Shown piece by piece: positions 35,687 through 45,773 of a stretch of DNA of 64,000 nt; position 1 is the first letter of the stretch; each line of letters starts with the position of its first letter. Source of the DNA: a bacterium (GTDB lineage Bacteria; Spirochaetota; Leptospiria; Leptospirales; Leptonemataceae). The translations under genes and the position numbers were made by a program. The notes below the pieces were generated by a model. That model did not search any database. It saw nothing but the letters and a program-made list of their open reading frames with translations, and was not told the origin of the DNA. Where the stretch lies: contig JANSYA010000001.1 of NCBI GenBank assembly GCA_024742665.1, positions 1,195,001 through 1,259,000 of the forward strand, written 5' to 3'.

Positions 35687-37012
35687 ATGCGAAATCAAGT
35701 GAAGCATCCCGGACGGAAGTCCGCGGGTCGGCCGGCGTTGTCCTCGGCCGCCCTGATTACCTTTCTCGGCGCTCTGGCTCTGTCAGTCGTGAGCGCGCCC
35801 CTTTCCGCCCAGAGCCTGGGCCAGCTCTTCGCCAAACCCGGCGTCATGGGCGATTCTCTCTCTCAGGGATTCTACGGCGCGAGCGTCGAAAAGAAAACCC
35901 AGGATTGGGCCTATCCCGTGCTGGTCTCAAAGCAGGCCGGTTCGAACGTGACCTATAACAAACTGAAAGGTCCGTATATTAATCTGGAAGACGTGCTCAA
36001 AGGCGACTGCGGCGTCTTCTGCATCGCCAGTTCGATCATCGGCGGTCATGACGGCACTGTATCCACTCCTACCCATGCCGGCATTACCGGTGCGGACTAT
36101 ACGAACGCTCTGCGCACCAGTGGCACCTGCGAAGACATCACCGCTAAAAAATGGGAGCGCGACTGGTACTGGCGCACCTGGTATCACTACACCTATCGCT
36201 GGGTTGAAGTTTCCGACTGCGAAGATCCCGATAAGTACCATGAACTGGGCTTGCGCAACTCCGGCACGCAGATGGAAGTCATGGAAGCGGTCCGCCCCAG
36301 CTTTATCTTTGGATCGGTTGGCGCGAATCACGTGCTCTGCACCGCTCTCGCCACCAGCCTGGACTGCCTGGATACCGCTCGCTGGAAGCGCGATTCGGCC
36401 GAAGCCTTCCGTCGCATGCGCAATATCTCCAGCGTCAAAGGCGGCGTGGTCTTCACGGTGCCGAACGTAACGGCGATCTACTATCTGGAACAGTACAACG
36501 ATCCCCAGGGGCGCGCGTCGCATTCCGGACTCAAAGCCTTCTATAAGTCCAGCGTCAGCAGCACCGGCGACGTGCTGGATGCAAACGAGATCGCGACGAT
36601 CAGCAATTTCGTCAGCATGGTCAACACCGACCTGAAAAACCTGGCCGCGGCGAACAACTACGCCTTAACCGACGCGAAAGTGATCTTTGACGACATCAAG
36701 CAAAACGGCCGCGAAATTCGCAGCTCCGGCGGCTACAGCCCCGGCGTGGCGGGCGCGAACTGGCCGCTGCCCGGTCAGCCCGGCATCTTCGGTCTCGACG
36801 GAGTGCACCCGAACCGCTACGGCCACGCGGTGCTCGCGAACGAATTGAGCACTTCGATCAACGCGAAGTACGGCGTGAACATTCCGAAAGTCAACGAATA
36901 TGCGGCGTGGTACTACGACAGCCTGAACCGCGATCCGGTCGATCTGAAAGCATACCTGAATGAGAGCATTCTCGGCCAGGTGATCAGCTTCCTGATCAAC
37001 ATCTTCGTTTAA
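35687..37012 (+). CDS. Exported SGNH hydrolase, paralogue 2
   Basis: A 441-residue secreted hydrolase very close to the one at 29897-31201. The signal peptide (LGALALSVVSAPLSAQ) ends near residue 41. Block [14 protein letters not shown] has Ser57, block III is VGANHVLC, and block [16 protein letters not shown]. Long stretches such as [20 protein letters not shown] and [17 protein letters not shown] are the same in both, while the signal peptides and upstream DNA differ, so the duplication is not very recent or has been homogenised. The ATG is preceded by CAGGAG. A terminator follows; no helical partner gene follows this copy. The substrate is unknown, probably an ester or lipid. Confidence 0.87.
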   Translation: MRNQVKHPGRKSAGRPALSSAALITFLGALALSVVSAPLSAQSLGQLFAKPGVMGDSLSQGFYGASVEKKTQDWAYPVLVSKQAGSNVTYNKLKGPYINLEDVLKGDCGVFCIASSIIGGHDGTVSTPTHAGITGADYTNALRTSGTCEDITAKKWERDWYWRTWYHYTYRWVEVSDCEDPDKYHELGLRNSGTQMEVMEAVRPSFIFGSVGANHVLCTALATSLDCLDTARWKRDSAEAFRRMRNISSVKGGVVFTVPNVTAIYYLEQYNDPQGRASHSGLKAFYKSSVSSTGDVLDANEIATISNFVSMVNTDLKNLAAANNYALTDAKVIFDDIKQNGREIRSSGGYSPGVAGANWPLPGQPGIFGLDGVHPNRYGHAVLANELSTSINAKYGVNIPKVNEYAAWYYDSLNRDPVDLKAYLNESILGQVISFLINIFV

Positions 37013-37100
37013 GATGATTCGACGATTATTCGACTGAGGATGATCTAAATCAGCAGAGGTTCTGATTGACTCTTTTCGGGGTCGGTCCCAATCTCGGAAG

Positions 37101-37137
37101 CCGCGTCGCACCGAATACCGGGCGGCGCGGTTTTTTC
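37101..37137 (+). terminator. Rho-independent terminator after SGNH hydrolase 2
   Basis: CCGCGTCGC (37101-37109) pairs with GCGGCGCGG (37122-37130) with one G-T pair, followed by TTTTTT. Confidence 0.88.
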
Positions 37138-37163
37138 GTATCAGTCATTTCCCCGGGAGTTAT

Positions 37164-38789
37164 ATGATGCAATATCAAGAAAAATGCGAGCGCCGGAGCG
37201 CGCGAAATCGCTTGCAAAGCGTCGCGACGCTGCTACTGCTTTTACTGACGGTACTCCCTGTGTTCTTTTTCTGTGGCCCACCCAAACCCCGCGAAGTGCC
37301 CGGCACTGTCCGCGGCGAAGAACCGATCCCGCCCTATAATGTTTTAGAGGCGCGCCTGAAATCGGAAGTCTGGGGCGAGCGTTCCGGCGCGATTCTTGAG
37401 ATTATGCGCGGAGAATACCGCCAGGCCGTGCCCGAGCTCACGCGTCTGCTTACGCAGGATCCGCATCCCGCCGTGCGCCAGACTGCGGCTCTGGCTCTCG
37501 GCGATTTCCAGGCGCGCGCCGCCGGTCCCGCCATCGGCCGCATGATTACGGGGGATACAGAGACCGGCCCCGACTATCTCATGGATGCTCTCGCGCGCAT
37601 GGGCGATCCCGCGAACGCGCGTTATGTTTTGCCCATGCTTGAGTCGAATCGCGATGTGCTGCGACTCAAAGCAGTCGAAACTCTCGGGATTTTGAAAGCA
37701 AAGCAGGCCGCCGGCGATATTCTCGCGATGGCCCGGCGCAATCGCGATCGCGACAAGGCCCGCACGTATGCGATGGCCCTGGGGATGATCGGCGCGCAGC
37801 AGGCGGCGCCGTACTTGATTCAGCTGGCGTCGCGCGAGCCGGCGGGTCCGACGCTCGCGGCGGCCTATCTGGCGCTCGGACGCGTCGGCAGCGCGGCGGG
37901 CGTTCCCGTGTTGGCCGCCGCGCTGACGAAAGATTTCGATAAGGGCCGCGAGAACGCGGTCGCCGCGCTGGTTCAAATCAAAGACAAATCGGCTTTGCCC
38001 CGCGTCTTTCCGCTGCTTGAACACAAAGACGCCGCCGCCCGTTTCAGCGCCGCCGAAGTTATCGCCGGCATTCCCGACGCGGATTCCGGACCGCGCGCTC
38101 TGACGATCTTAAAAAAACGCGAAGCCCCGTCGATCGCTCCGGCGGTCTTCGTCCTGGGGCGTTTGAAGTATTCCCCGGCCCGGGAAGAAATCGAAATTCA
38201 ATTGAGCGATGCGAGCGCACCCGAACGTGAAGCCCTGGCCCGCAGCCTCGGCTGGCTGGGAGACGCGAAGAGCGTGCCGCTTTTGATTCGCGTGCTTTCG
38301 GAGCAAAGCGGCGAAGGCCGCTACGGCGCCGCCTGGGCCCTGGGCGTGCTGGGCGACGAACGCGCCCTCGATCCTTTGCGCGCCGCCGCGAAATCGAACG
38401 ATCGCAAGCTGGCTTTATACGCAACCGAAGCTCTGGGCGGCCTGGCCAGCCCCGCGGCTCTCGGCGATTTAGAAGCGGCGGTGAACAATCGCCCTGAGAT
38501 TCGTTACGCCGCCGTAGACGCCATCGCCGTTACGCCGGGCGACGAGGCGCGCGAAATTCTCGAAGGTTTCGCCGCCGCGAGCAACAGCGATCTGGAGCTG
38601 CAGCTGGCGGCGGTGCGGGCCCTGGGCAATCGCAAATCGCCGGAATCGATCCCCACGCTAATCGGCGTCGTTGACAAAGGCAGCACTGAAACGGCCCGGG
38701 CGGCGATGGCTGCATTGCGAAATATCACCGGTCTGAAGTACGAAAACCGCAGCCAGTGGCGTCACTGGGACGAAATGCGGGAACGCTGA
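37164..38789 (+). CDS. HEAT-repeat lipoprotein
   Basis: A 541-residue probable lipoprotein, with a signal peptide ending LPVFFFC (Cys37). The rest is a regular array of HEAT/PBS-lyase-type helical repeats of about 30 residues (for example VRQTAALALGDFQARAAGPA, RYGAAWALGVLGDERALDPL, LALYATEALGGLASPAALGD). Such solenoids bind other proteins; no catalytic residues are evident. The start could be either of two consecutive ATGs. Confidence 0.8.
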   Translation: MMQYQEKCERRSARNRLQSVATLLLLLLTVLPVFFFCGPPKPREVPGTVRGEEPIPPYNVLEARLKSEVWGERSGAILEIMRGEYRQAVPELTRLLTQDPHPAVRQTAALALGDFQARAAGPAIGRMITGDTETGPDYLMDALARMGDPANARYVLPMLESNRDVLRLKAVETLGILKAKQAAGDILAMARRNRDRDKARTYAMALGMIGAQQAAPYLIQLASREPAGPTLAAAYLALGRVGSAAGVPVLAAALTKDFDKGRENAVAALVQIKDKSALPRVFPLLEHKDAAARFSAAEVIAGIPDADSGPRALTILKKREAPSIAPAVFVLGRLKYSPAREEIEIQLSDASAPEREALARSLGWLGDAKSVPLLIRVLSEQSGEGRYGAAWALGVLGDERALDPLRAAAKSNDRKLALYATEALGGLASPAALGDLEAAVNNRPEIRYAAVDAIAVTPGDEAREILEGFAAASNSDLELQLAAVRALGNRKSPESIPTLIGVVDKGSTETARAAMAALRNITGLKYENRSQWRHWDEMRER

Positions 38790-38799
38790 CTTGTTTTGA

Positions 38800-39786
38800 T
38801 TAGACCTTTAGCTGAATCACAACCGGGCAGTGATCGGACGCTTTGATCCGTTTGCGATCGTCGACTTCGGACCACCACTCGCCCGCGCGTTCGGCGCGGC
38901 GCGGCATGCCCCGGCGTTCGATGTAGGGCACCGCCTTTGGATTTCCCGCGGCCAGGCTGCGCGAAAGCAGAATATAGTCGAGCTGATTGTATTCGCCGTT
39001 TCCGGGATAAAAGTGCGTCCAACGATCGCGGGGATCTTTGATTCGATCCACGACGTTCACGATCCAGGGTTGCGATAAGAGCGGCTTCAGGCCGGCCGAA
39101 GGCATATAATCGTTGAGGTCGCCGAGCACCGCCCAGGCGTAGGCGCCGGGATCTTTGCCGAAGCGTTCTTTGAGCAAACGCACAACCGCCCGGGATTGTT
39201 CCGCGCGACGAGGCATGGTGTCTTCGCGTCCGCCGTGCATGGACTTAAAGTGGTTCACGAAGACCGGCAGCACTCGTTTCTTACCGGCCCGGATTCCTAC
39301 TTCCAGGCAGTCGCGCGAAAAGAGCCAGTCGCGATCGTCCTTCGTGCGTAAATACTGGTGCGTTCGAATATAGTCGAAGGGCAGGCGGCTTAACAGGGCC
39401 ACGTCGATCAGGCGGTCGTCGTTGCCGTCGATTAAGATCTGATAGGGATACTCGTCTCCCAGCATGCGATGATTGAAGCGCTTGAGGGTGTCGAGGTTTT
39501 CGATTTCCTGCAATCCGATCACGTCGGCGTTTAAGCTCAGAATCGCTCGCGCGGTCAGCTCGCGTTTTTTATGATCGTACTCGCGAAAGCGGGCCGGGTC
39601 GTGGCGAAAGGGCGCTTCGCCGTGTTTCTTTTTTCCGTGCTTGCGGTTGGGATGCCCCTGCCGGGCGTTTCCGTGTTTCGCGTCCGCGCGCCCCCGGCCA
39701 TTGTCGAACCGCTTTGCATCAGCACGCCGGTCTTTCCAGCGGGCGAAGAGATTTTCCGCGTTGAATGTTGCGAGTCTTAGTTTCAT
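38800..39786 (-). CDS. Endonuclease/exonuclease/phosphatase-family protein
   Basis: A 328-residue EEP-fold metal-dependent phosphoesterase. Motifs in order: FNAENLF near the N terminus, IGLQEIEN with the metal-binding Glu, VNHFKSMHGG, LGDLNDY with the catalytic Asp/Asn, and the final ASDHCPVV with the general Asp-His pair. An Arg/Lys/His-rich insert occupies about residues 17-65. It has no signal peptide, so it probably acts in the cytoplasm on DNA or another phosphodiester; members of this family include DNases and sphingomyelinases. Confidence 0.83.
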   Translation of the reverse strand: MKLRLATFNAENLFARWKDRRADAKRFDNGRGRADAKHGNARQGHPNRKHGKKKHGEAPFRHDPARFREYDHKKRELTARAILSLNADVIGLQEIENLDTLKRFNHRMLGDEYPYQILIDGNDDRLIDVALLSRLPFDYIRTHQYLRTKDDRDWLFSRDCLEVGIRAGKKRVLPVFVNHFKSMHGGREDTMPRRAEQSRAVVRLLKERFGKDPGAYAWAVLGDLNDYMPSAGLKPLLSQPWIVNVVDRIKDPRDRWTHFYPGNGEYNQLDYILLSRSLAAGNPKAVPYIERRGMPRRAERAGEWWSEVDDRKRIKASDHCPVVIQLKV

Positions 39787-39813
39787 GCTTTTGTGATTCG
39801 CCGCGCCCGAAAG

Positions 39814-39861
39814 TTTCGCTGCGTTTGAATTTCGCTCCGCTAAATTTTCGCTGCGCTAAAA
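39814..39861. repeat. Three imperfect 16-bp tandem repeats
   Basis: Units of 16 bases start with TTTCGCTSCG at 39814, 39830 and 39846, with A/T-rich ends (TTTGAA, CTAAAT, CTAAAA). They lie in the gap upstream of the EEP gene (minus strand) and past the 5' side of that gene's start. They may be slippage products or a cluster of binding sites. Confidence 0.75.
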
Positions 39862-39872
39862 TTTGGCGGAGC

Positions 39873-40322
39873 TCAGGCCGCGGTTTCCATGACCCGGGCC
39901 CAGGCGAAGTACAGGAGCAGCGCCAGGGTTACGGCCATGACCAGCCGGTCGCCGAGATAGGACTGCACGAAGGTGTCGGGCATGCCGATTTCCTGCAGCT
40001 TGCGTTTGAGAAATTCGTAGCCCAGCGAAAACCACAGGAACAGCACTACGCCTGATATGAAGAAAGGAACGCTTTCGCGGCCCGAAAAGAACGGCAGGTC
40101 GAAACCCGTAATCAAAACCGGCAGGACAATCATGCCGATGGCGAAGAACTGCATCAGACGGTAGCGGCCGAACTGAGTATAGAGCCGGTCGCGGAGCGGC
40201 CCTGAGAGGGCCATCAGTTCGCGATGGTATTTGCGTCGAACATAAAATACGAGCGCCATCAGCATGAGCGGCAGAGCCATTTGCAGAGCCGGGGATGTCG
40301 CGATTTGTTGTAGTAGTTCCAT
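39873..40322 (-). CDS. Four-helix membrane protein of unknown function
   Basis: A 149-residue protein with hydrophobic segments at about 12-27, 56-76, 84-102 and 126-144, and a basic cytoplasmic loop (RRKYHRELMALSGPLRDRLY). No family was recognised. It lies between the EEP gene and the chemoreceptor gene on the same strand. Confidence 0.65.
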   Translation of the reverse strand: MELLQQIATSPALQMALPLMLMALVFYVRRKYHRELMALSGPLRDRLYTQFGRYRLMQFFAIGMIVLPVLITGFDLPFFSGRESVPFFISGVVLFLWFSLGYEFLKRKLQEIGMPDTFVQSYLGDRLVMAVTLALLLYFAWARVMETAA

Positions 40323-40398
40323 AGTTGTTTCTCGATAGCGTGACTGGTGCTGAGAGCTTGTTTAGAATTATGCCGGCAAGCGCTCGGACGGGCCCGCT

Positions 40399-42000
40399 TC
40401 AGGTTTCCGTAGAGGTGCGAAAGCCGGTCATTTTTTCGTTCAGGCGATGACTTGCCTCCGTGAGCGAGGTCGCCGCCTGCCGGAGACGTTCGGATGAGTG
40501 CACGTATTTTTCCGAAGACGAGTTGATTGAATCGATGGCCCGCAGAATTTCACGGGAACCGTTCAGTTGCTCTTCGGTCGCGCCGCGCATGTCCCGGGAC
40601 ATGTTCTGAATTTGTTTGGTCTGGCGCAGAGCCACCTGGCTGGCTTCAGCCTGCTCTTTGACGACCTGGTAGACTTCGCTGACGGTCGTCGCAATGCCGC
40701 GAATTCCCGAAATAATATCCTGCAGCGCGTTCATCGTGGAGCCGACCGAAACGACGCCGGTTTCGGTGACTTCCTGAGTTTCGCGGATGACGCGTTCGAT
40801 TTCTTTCGCGTTGCGACTGGACATCTCGGCGAGCTTGCCGACCTCGTCGGCGACTACCGAGAAGCCGCGGCCTTCTTCGCCGGCCCGGGCCGCTTCGATC
40901 GCGGCGTTGAGGGCGAGTAAATTCGTTTTATCCGCGATGCCGTTGATCACCGTGACGATGTCCGCGACGCGGTCCGAGCTGGTCTGAATTTTTTCGATGA
41001 TCTCGACCGCGTTCTGTAATTCGCTTTCGCCGCGCTCCGCCTGCTGGATCGTACTATGCGCCTGGCCGGTCGCATCGCCGCTGAGGCTCTTGATCTTATT
41101 TACAATTACGTTCAGACTTTCCATCGAGCCGGCGCTGGCGTCGCAAAGCTCGTCCTGCTCGCGAGCTTTGTCGGCGATCGATCGCGTCGAGGCGCTCATC
41201 TCTTCCATCGTCGCCGAAGTTTCTTCGATCGCGGCCAGCTGGTCGCGGCCGAGGTCTTCGTTGGCCAGAGTGATCTCAGTCAGGCTTTGCACCGTCGTTT
41301 CCAGGCCTTGAGCGGTGTGGCCGCTTTCGAGCATCAAATCTTCCAGGCGTTCCAGACTTTCGCGGGCGTTCTTCTCCGAAACCTGGGCGCGCAGCAGCAG
41401 CTCGCGAATATAGCGCGAGGCGGCGGCCAGAATCGCGGCGGAGGCCAGGATCAAGATCGCGGGCACAATGAGGTCGTTTGTACCGACGGCATTGATTTTA
41501 TGAATGGAAACTCCGCGTATGATTTCAATATCCCGGTGCACGATGATGACCGCGGCGACTGTGCTATGGCAGAGGACGGCCAGCAGACCGTTGAACAGAC
41601 AGAAGCGGGGTGAAAAACGCAGAGCGCTGCCGGCGAGGAGCACGAAGTATACCGCGAAAAGCGATTTGCCCTTGAGCGGAATCATCGCGCGGATCAGGTC
41701 TAAATCGATATAGCTCATGCAGGCCAAAAAGAAGCCGGCGTATTCGAAGGCGCTAAAATAGTATTTAAATGAAGGCCGGTAGCGGCCAGTTTTTAGAAAA
41801 AATACGGAGAGGGCGGCGGTGATGGCAAAACTGGAAATGCCGCCGATAAAGAACGGCAGGCTCTCAAGCAGCAGGGTGCGGTTCGCGTACGACAAAATCA
41901 CCGTGACGGAGAAGATTGCAATCAAAAAGAGCCGCAGGTAATTGACGGTGACTTCCGCGCGGAACTCCAGCTGGTAGCGGGCTGTTTCGATATTTTCCAT
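40399..42000 (-). CDS. Methyl-accepting chemotaxis protein with multi-pass membrane sensor
   Basis: A 533-residue chemoreceptor. The N-terminal 210 residues hold about six membrane helices with no periplasmic ligand domain and no evident HAMP, followed directly by a long signalling coiled coil. The hairpin tip that contacts CheA/CheW is present ([19 protein letters not shown] and [14 protein letters not shown]). Methylation-type Glu/Gln pairs flank the tip. A membrane-embedded sensor suggests that it reads membrane state, energy or light rather than a soluble ligand (inference). Confidence 0.88.
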   Translation of the reverse strand: MENIETARYQLEFRAEVTVNYLRLFLIAIFSVTVILSYANRTLLLESLPFFIGGISSFAITAALSVFFLKTGRYRPSFKYYFSAFEYAGFFLACMSYIDLDLIRAMIPLKGKSLFAVYFVLLAGSALRFSPRFCLFNGLLAVLCHSTVAAVIIVHRDIEIIRGVSIHKINAVGTNDLIVPAILILASAAILAAASRYIRELLLRAQVSEKNARESLERLEDLMLESGHTAQGLETTVQSLTEITLANEDLGRDQLAAIEETSATMEEMSASTRSIADKAREQDELCDASAGSMESLNVIVNKIKSLSGDATGQAHSTIQQAERGESELQNAVEIIEKIQTSSDRVADIVTVINGIADKTNLLALNAAIEAARAGEEGRGFSVVADEVGKLAEMSSRNAKEIERVIRETQEVTETGVVSVGSTMNALQDIISGIRGIATTVSEVYQVVKEQAEASQVALRQTKQIQNMSRDMRGATEEQLNGSREILRAIDSINSSSEKYVHSSERLRQAATSLTEASHRLNEKMTGFRTSTET

Positions 42001-42187
42001 GGTGCTTGTGTGGCTAACCTGTCTGCTTCGGCCAGAGAATCCTGTCGAAGGCCCGTACGCAAGGCAAAACGATCCGAATCAGGCGATCTACGACGATCGA
42101 GCCGATTTCGGGGCCGTTCGGAAGTATTCGGGGGCCGGGCCGGTCGCCGACGCTTGACGGCCCCGGCGCGCCAGGAAATCTGGTTCC

Positions 42188-43291
42188 ATGCTTGCCTCCG
42201 GTCCTATCGCTGTTCTGGTTCTGGAAAACGGAACCGTCTTCTCCGGCACGTCCTTCGGCTACGAAGGCGACAGTTTCGGTGAAGTCTGCTTTAATACTTC
42301 CATGTCGGGTTATCAGGAAATCCTGACCGATCCGTCCTATCGTCGCCAGATCGTCACAATGACCTATCCGATGATCGGCAACTACGGCGTAAACGAAGAG
42401 GAAAACGAATCCAGCGGCATTCAGGCGGCGGGGTTCGTCGTAAAAGAATACGTGCCGAATCCCAGCAACTTCGTGTCGCAGAAATCCCTGGGCGATTTTC
42501 TAAAAGACTACGAGGTGCCGGGCCTGCAGGGCATCGATACTCGCAAGCTGGTCTTGATGCTGCGCAATGAAGGTTCCCAGCGCGGCGGGATTTTCGTCGG
42601 TCGGCCCTACGATGCCGATATGCTCGCGCAGGTCAAAGCCCAGCCTTCGATGAAGGGATTGGACCTGGCGTCGGAAGTCACCACGAAGGCGCCGTACCAA
42701 TTCGGCGACGCGGCGGATAAAAAGTATCGCGTGGCCGTCCTGGACTTCGGCGTGAAAACGAATATTCTGCGCCTGCTGAATTCCAACGGCTTTGACGTGC
42801 AGGTCTTTCCGGCGCGCACCCCCTTCGCCGAACTCAAGGCGGGCGGCTTCGACTGCTATTTTCTATCGAACGGTCCCGGCGATCCGGAGCCCCTGGACTA
42901 CGCCGTGGATACGGCCAAATCATTGATGGACGAAGGCAAGCCCATGTTTGGCATCTGCCTGGGCCACCAGATTATCGGTCTGGCCAGCGGTCGCGAATCC
43001 TTTAAGCTGAAGTTCGGTCATCGCGGCGGCAATCAGCCCGTAAAGAATTTCAAAACCGGCCGCGTGGAAATCACTTCGCAGAATCACGGCTTCGCCGTCG
43101 CCGGCGAGCGCAGCGGCAAAGTCGACGTAACGCACATCAACTTAAACGACGAAACGATCGAAGGCTTTCGCGATTCCGATCGCCCGATCATGTGCGTGCA
43201 GTACCATCCCGAAGCGGCGCCCGGTCCCCACGACGCGGCCTATCTCTTTAAGGATTTTTACGAGATGGTCGAAGGCCACTACGCGAAGTAG
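42188..43291 (+). CDS. carA: Carbamoyl-phosphate synthase small subunit
   Basis: The glutaminase subunit of carbamoyl-phosphate synthase, supplying ammonia to CarB for arginine and pyrimidine synthesis. The N-terminal small-subunit domain ([31 protein letters not shown]) is followed by a class I glutamine amidotransferase domain with nucleophile Cys257 in FGICLGHQ and His340/Glu342 in [10 protein letters not shown]. Length 367 is normal. carB is not adjacent in this window. The preceding 187 bases hold no gene. Confidence 0.95.
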   Translation: MLASGPIAVLVLENGTVFSGTSFGYEGDSFGEVCFNTSMSGYQEILTDPSYRRQIVTMTYPMIGNYGVNEEENESSGIQAAGFVVKEYVPNPSNFVSQKSLGDFLKDYEVPGLQGIDTRKLVLMLRNEGSQRGGIFVGRPYDADMLAQVKAQPSMKGLDLASEVTTKAPYQFGDAADKKYRVAVLDFGVKTNILRLLNSNGFDVQVFPARTPFAELKAGGFDCYFLSNGPGDPEPLDYAVDTAKSLMDEGKPMFGICLGHQIIGLASGRESFKLKFGHRGGNQPVKNFKTGRVEITSQNHGFAVAGERSGKVDVTHINLNDETIEGFRDSDRPIMCVQYHPEAAPGPHDAAYLFKDFYEMVEGHYAK

Positions 43292-43354
43292 CAGGCGAAA
43301 CGATTCGAGCGGCGATACGCCGGTCGGCGCGTTCGCGCGAAGCAACGGTCGCGA

Positions 43355-43759
43355 TCAGAATCGCATCGTCCGGCGCATTTGTCTGCGGTGGTAGAGCGCG
43401 AGCAGCGCGAAGCAGCTGAGAAAAACCGCGGCGGCGCCGAATGCGAAGAAAGCGCCCATCGTGCCGAGCCAGTGTTCATCCGCGAAGGCTGCGGTCGCCG
43501 CGAGAGCCAGAAGTATACTTGCGATGTGGCCCAGAATTGTCATCGCAACGGCGTGCCAGATTGATGTCGGGTATGCGCCGCCGGTCGCGATTGGCAAAAG
43601 CTTCACAGCCGCAATCGCCGCGACCAGAACGAGCCCTTCGAAGAACCAGCCCATAGCAGGAAGCTGTAGCAAGAACAGCAGAATGTATCCGCCGACGATC
43701 AGGCCGGCTTGAGCGAAAGCGAGCCCGGCAATGGCCGACCAGACCCGGAGCGGATTCAC
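43355..43759 (-). CDS. Four-helix membrane protein
   Basis: A predicted inner-membrane protein with four hydrophobic helices (AGLAFAQAGLIVGGYILLFLL; LVLVAAIAAVKLLPI; ILGHIASILLALAATAAF; AFFAFGAAAVFLSCFALLAL). Translation may start at GTG 43759 or TTG 43795, the latter overlapping the OmpA-like gene's end. It is the downstream partner of that gene on the same strand. No family was recognised. Confidence 0.55.
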   Translation of the reverse strand: MNPLRVWSAIAGLAFAQAGLIVGGYILLFLLQLPAMGWFFEGLVLVAAIAAVKLLPIATGGAYPTSIWHAVAMTILGHIASILLALAATAAFADEHWLGTMGAFFAFGAAAVFLSCFALLALYHRRQMRRTMRF

Positions 43760-43769
43760 GAAACGATAC

Positions 43770-45773
43770 TCACTCGTCCGCGCCCAGTACGACAAAGGTC
43801 ACCCGCCGATTTTCGCGTCGGCCGTCCGCCGTATCGTTCGAGGCGATCGGTTTATCCGGACCGAAGCCTTTCGCGCGCAGGCGATTTTTGTCGATCTTCT
43901 GTTCGACGAGATAGTCGAAGACCGACTGGGCGCGCTTCTGGCTCAGGCTGACGTTCGTCGCCCGGCTGCCGGTATTGTCGGTGTGGCCGCGAATTTCGAT
44001 TCGCAGAATCGGATTGCGTTTTAATAGATCCAGCAGACGATCGAGTTCGCCCACTGAATCTTTGGTGAGTTTCGCGCTGCCGGTCGCGAAATTGATATTC
44101 GACAGCGTGATTTCGGTGCCGCTCGACTGGGCCGCCGAAACCTGAATCAATTCGAAGCTGGCGCTTTCTTCGACATACTCGGTGCCGTCTGCCGGCACGT
44201 CGATGTTGCGGCTCGAACTGAGATAGCCGTCTTTTTTTGCGTAATAGGCGTAGGATCTACCCGGCGGCAGCGCGATAAAGAATTCGCCGGTGTCGGGGCG
44301 GCTTTGAATGGTACCCAGATATTCGCCGGTAATGCGGTCCTGCCATTCCAGCTCGGCCTGCAGCGGTTCGCCGTTTTGATCGAGAATGCGCCCGCGAATC
44401 GCCGCGACCTGCCCGGCCGGCTGCGCGTTTTTCGGCAGCGGCGTCACGCGATAGATGTCGTCGCCGCCTTGATTGTTTTGTTGTACGCCCGAGAAATAGC
44501 CTTCGTCCGCGCGGGCGGTCAGGCGAAAGCCCCAGTCGGTATCGCTGCCGTTGACCACCGTGCCGACGTTGATCGGCTCGGACCAGTTCTGCCAGGTGTC
44601 ATCCAGCCGCACGCTTTTGTAAACGTCCATATCGCCGAAGCTGTTTTCGGCGAAGCCGCTGGAGGCGAAGTAGAGGGTCTTGCCGTCCGGATGCAGATAG
44701 GGCGTGCGTTCCGAGCCGGGAGTATTGATCAATGAACCGAGATTGCGCGGTTTGCTGTAGGTGCCGTCTTTGTTGATGAAGCTGATATAGAGATCCGTAT
44801 TGCCCCACCAATCGCCGCCGTAAAAAAGATTCTTCGCCTGGTATGGATAATAGCCGCCCGGGCGATCGCTCGCAAAGAGCATCGCGCGTCCGTCGGCCGT
44901 GAGAAAGGCGTCGGATTCGAAGTACGGGCTGTTGATCGGCGCGGGCAGCGGCTTCACCGATTCCCAGCCGTTCTTGCTCAGGCGCGAAAAGAAGATGTCG
45001 CCCTGGCCGCGGCTGCCGGAGTAATTTCCGAACATAAACAGCGTCGTTCCGTCGGGAGACACCGCGTCCGGTCCTTCGTTTTCGCGCGTATTCAATTCGG
45101 CGATGGGAGCGCTGTCATAAACCGGGGCCGCACCGTTCTTCGGCGGCGTTTTGCGTCGCGCGAGCCAGATGTCTTCGCCGTTCTTGCGACCGTCGCGGTT
45201 GCGCGCGGTAAAATAGATCCGATCGCCGCTGAGTTCCGGGATCGGTAGATATTCATAAGACGGGCTGTTCAGGCCTTCGCCGCCGCTTAAAATCCTGATT
45301 TCGCCCTCGCGATTTTCCATCATGCGGGCCAGACTCATGGCGGCGCGGTCCAGCAGGGGATCGTTGAATACGGCTTTGTGTTTTTTATACAGCGCCGCGG
45401 CGGCTTCATATTCGCCGGCGGTCCGTAGAAATCCCGCAAGCTTTTGGAGCGCCGCCCAGCGTTCGTACGCCGGATTGCGGTCCGAGTTCAGGATTCCCTC
45501 CAGGCGGGCCCGATCTTTCGGCTGCGCGTCGTAAATCCGGGCCATGCGACCGGCCTGCAGATTCAGTCGCCAGCCGTAGTTCTTGAGCCGCAATCGCGCC
45601 GTTTCGCGTAGAGGCGCGGAGTCCGGCAGCGTTTCGAAGAAGCGGCTGGGGTTCTGCGCGGAGCTGCCCGCGGGGATCAACAGTACAGCAAGCCCCGCCA
45701 GGGCGGCCAGGGCGGTCGCGCGGCGGACCGGGCGCGGGTTCTTCGGCGAAGGGCTCAGGAACAAAGAGGACAT
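43770..45773 (-). CDS. OmpA-family protein with WD40-like PD40 repeats
   Basis: A 667-residue envelope protein. A signal peptide (ALAALAGLAVLLIPAGSSAQ) is followed by a helical TPR-like region, several PD40/TolB-like propeller strands (PDAVSPDGTTLFMFGNYSG, AFLTADGRAMLFASDRPGG, PYLHPDGKTLYFASSGF), a carboxypeptidase-regulatory-like beta domain, and a C-terminal OmpA peptidoglycan-binding domain (INFATGSAKLT, IEIRGHTDNTGS, NRRVTFVVLG). The domain order matches PD40-OmpA proteins of Bacteroidetes and Leptospira that link the outer membrane to the cell wall. No clear Shine-Dalgarno precedes the ATG. Confidence 0.87.
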   Translation of the reverse strand: MSSLFLSPSPKNPRPVRRATALAALAGLAVLLIPAGSSAQNPSRFFETLPDSAPLRETARLRLKNYGWRLNLQAGRMARIYDAQPKDRARLEGILNSDRNPAYERWAALQKLAGFLRTAGEYEAAAALYKKHKAVFNDPLLDRAAMSLARMMENREGEIRILSGGEGLNSPSYEYLPIPELSGDRIYFTARNRDGRKNGEDIWLARRKTPPKNGAAPVYDSAPIAELNTRENEGPDAVSPDGTTLFMFGNYSGSRGQGDIFFSRLSKNGWESVKPLPAPINSPYFESDAFLTADGRAMLFASDRPGGYYPYQAKNLFYGGDWWGNTDLYISFINKDGTYSKPRNLGSLINTPGSERTPYLHPDGKTLYFASSGFAENSFGDMDVYKSVRLDDTWQNWSEPINVGTVVNGSDTDWGFRLTARADEGYFSGVQQNNQGGDDIYRVTPLPKNAQPAGQVAAIRGRILDQNGEPLQAELEWQDRITGEYLGTIQSRPDTGEFFIALPPGRSYAYYAKKDGYLSSSRNIDVPADGTEYVEESASFELIQVSAAQSSGTEITLSNINFATGSAKLTKDSVGELDRLLDLLKRNPILRIEIRGHTDNTGSRATNVSLSQKRAQSVFDYLVEQKIDKNRLRAKGFGPDKPIASNDTADGRRENRRVTFVVLGADE

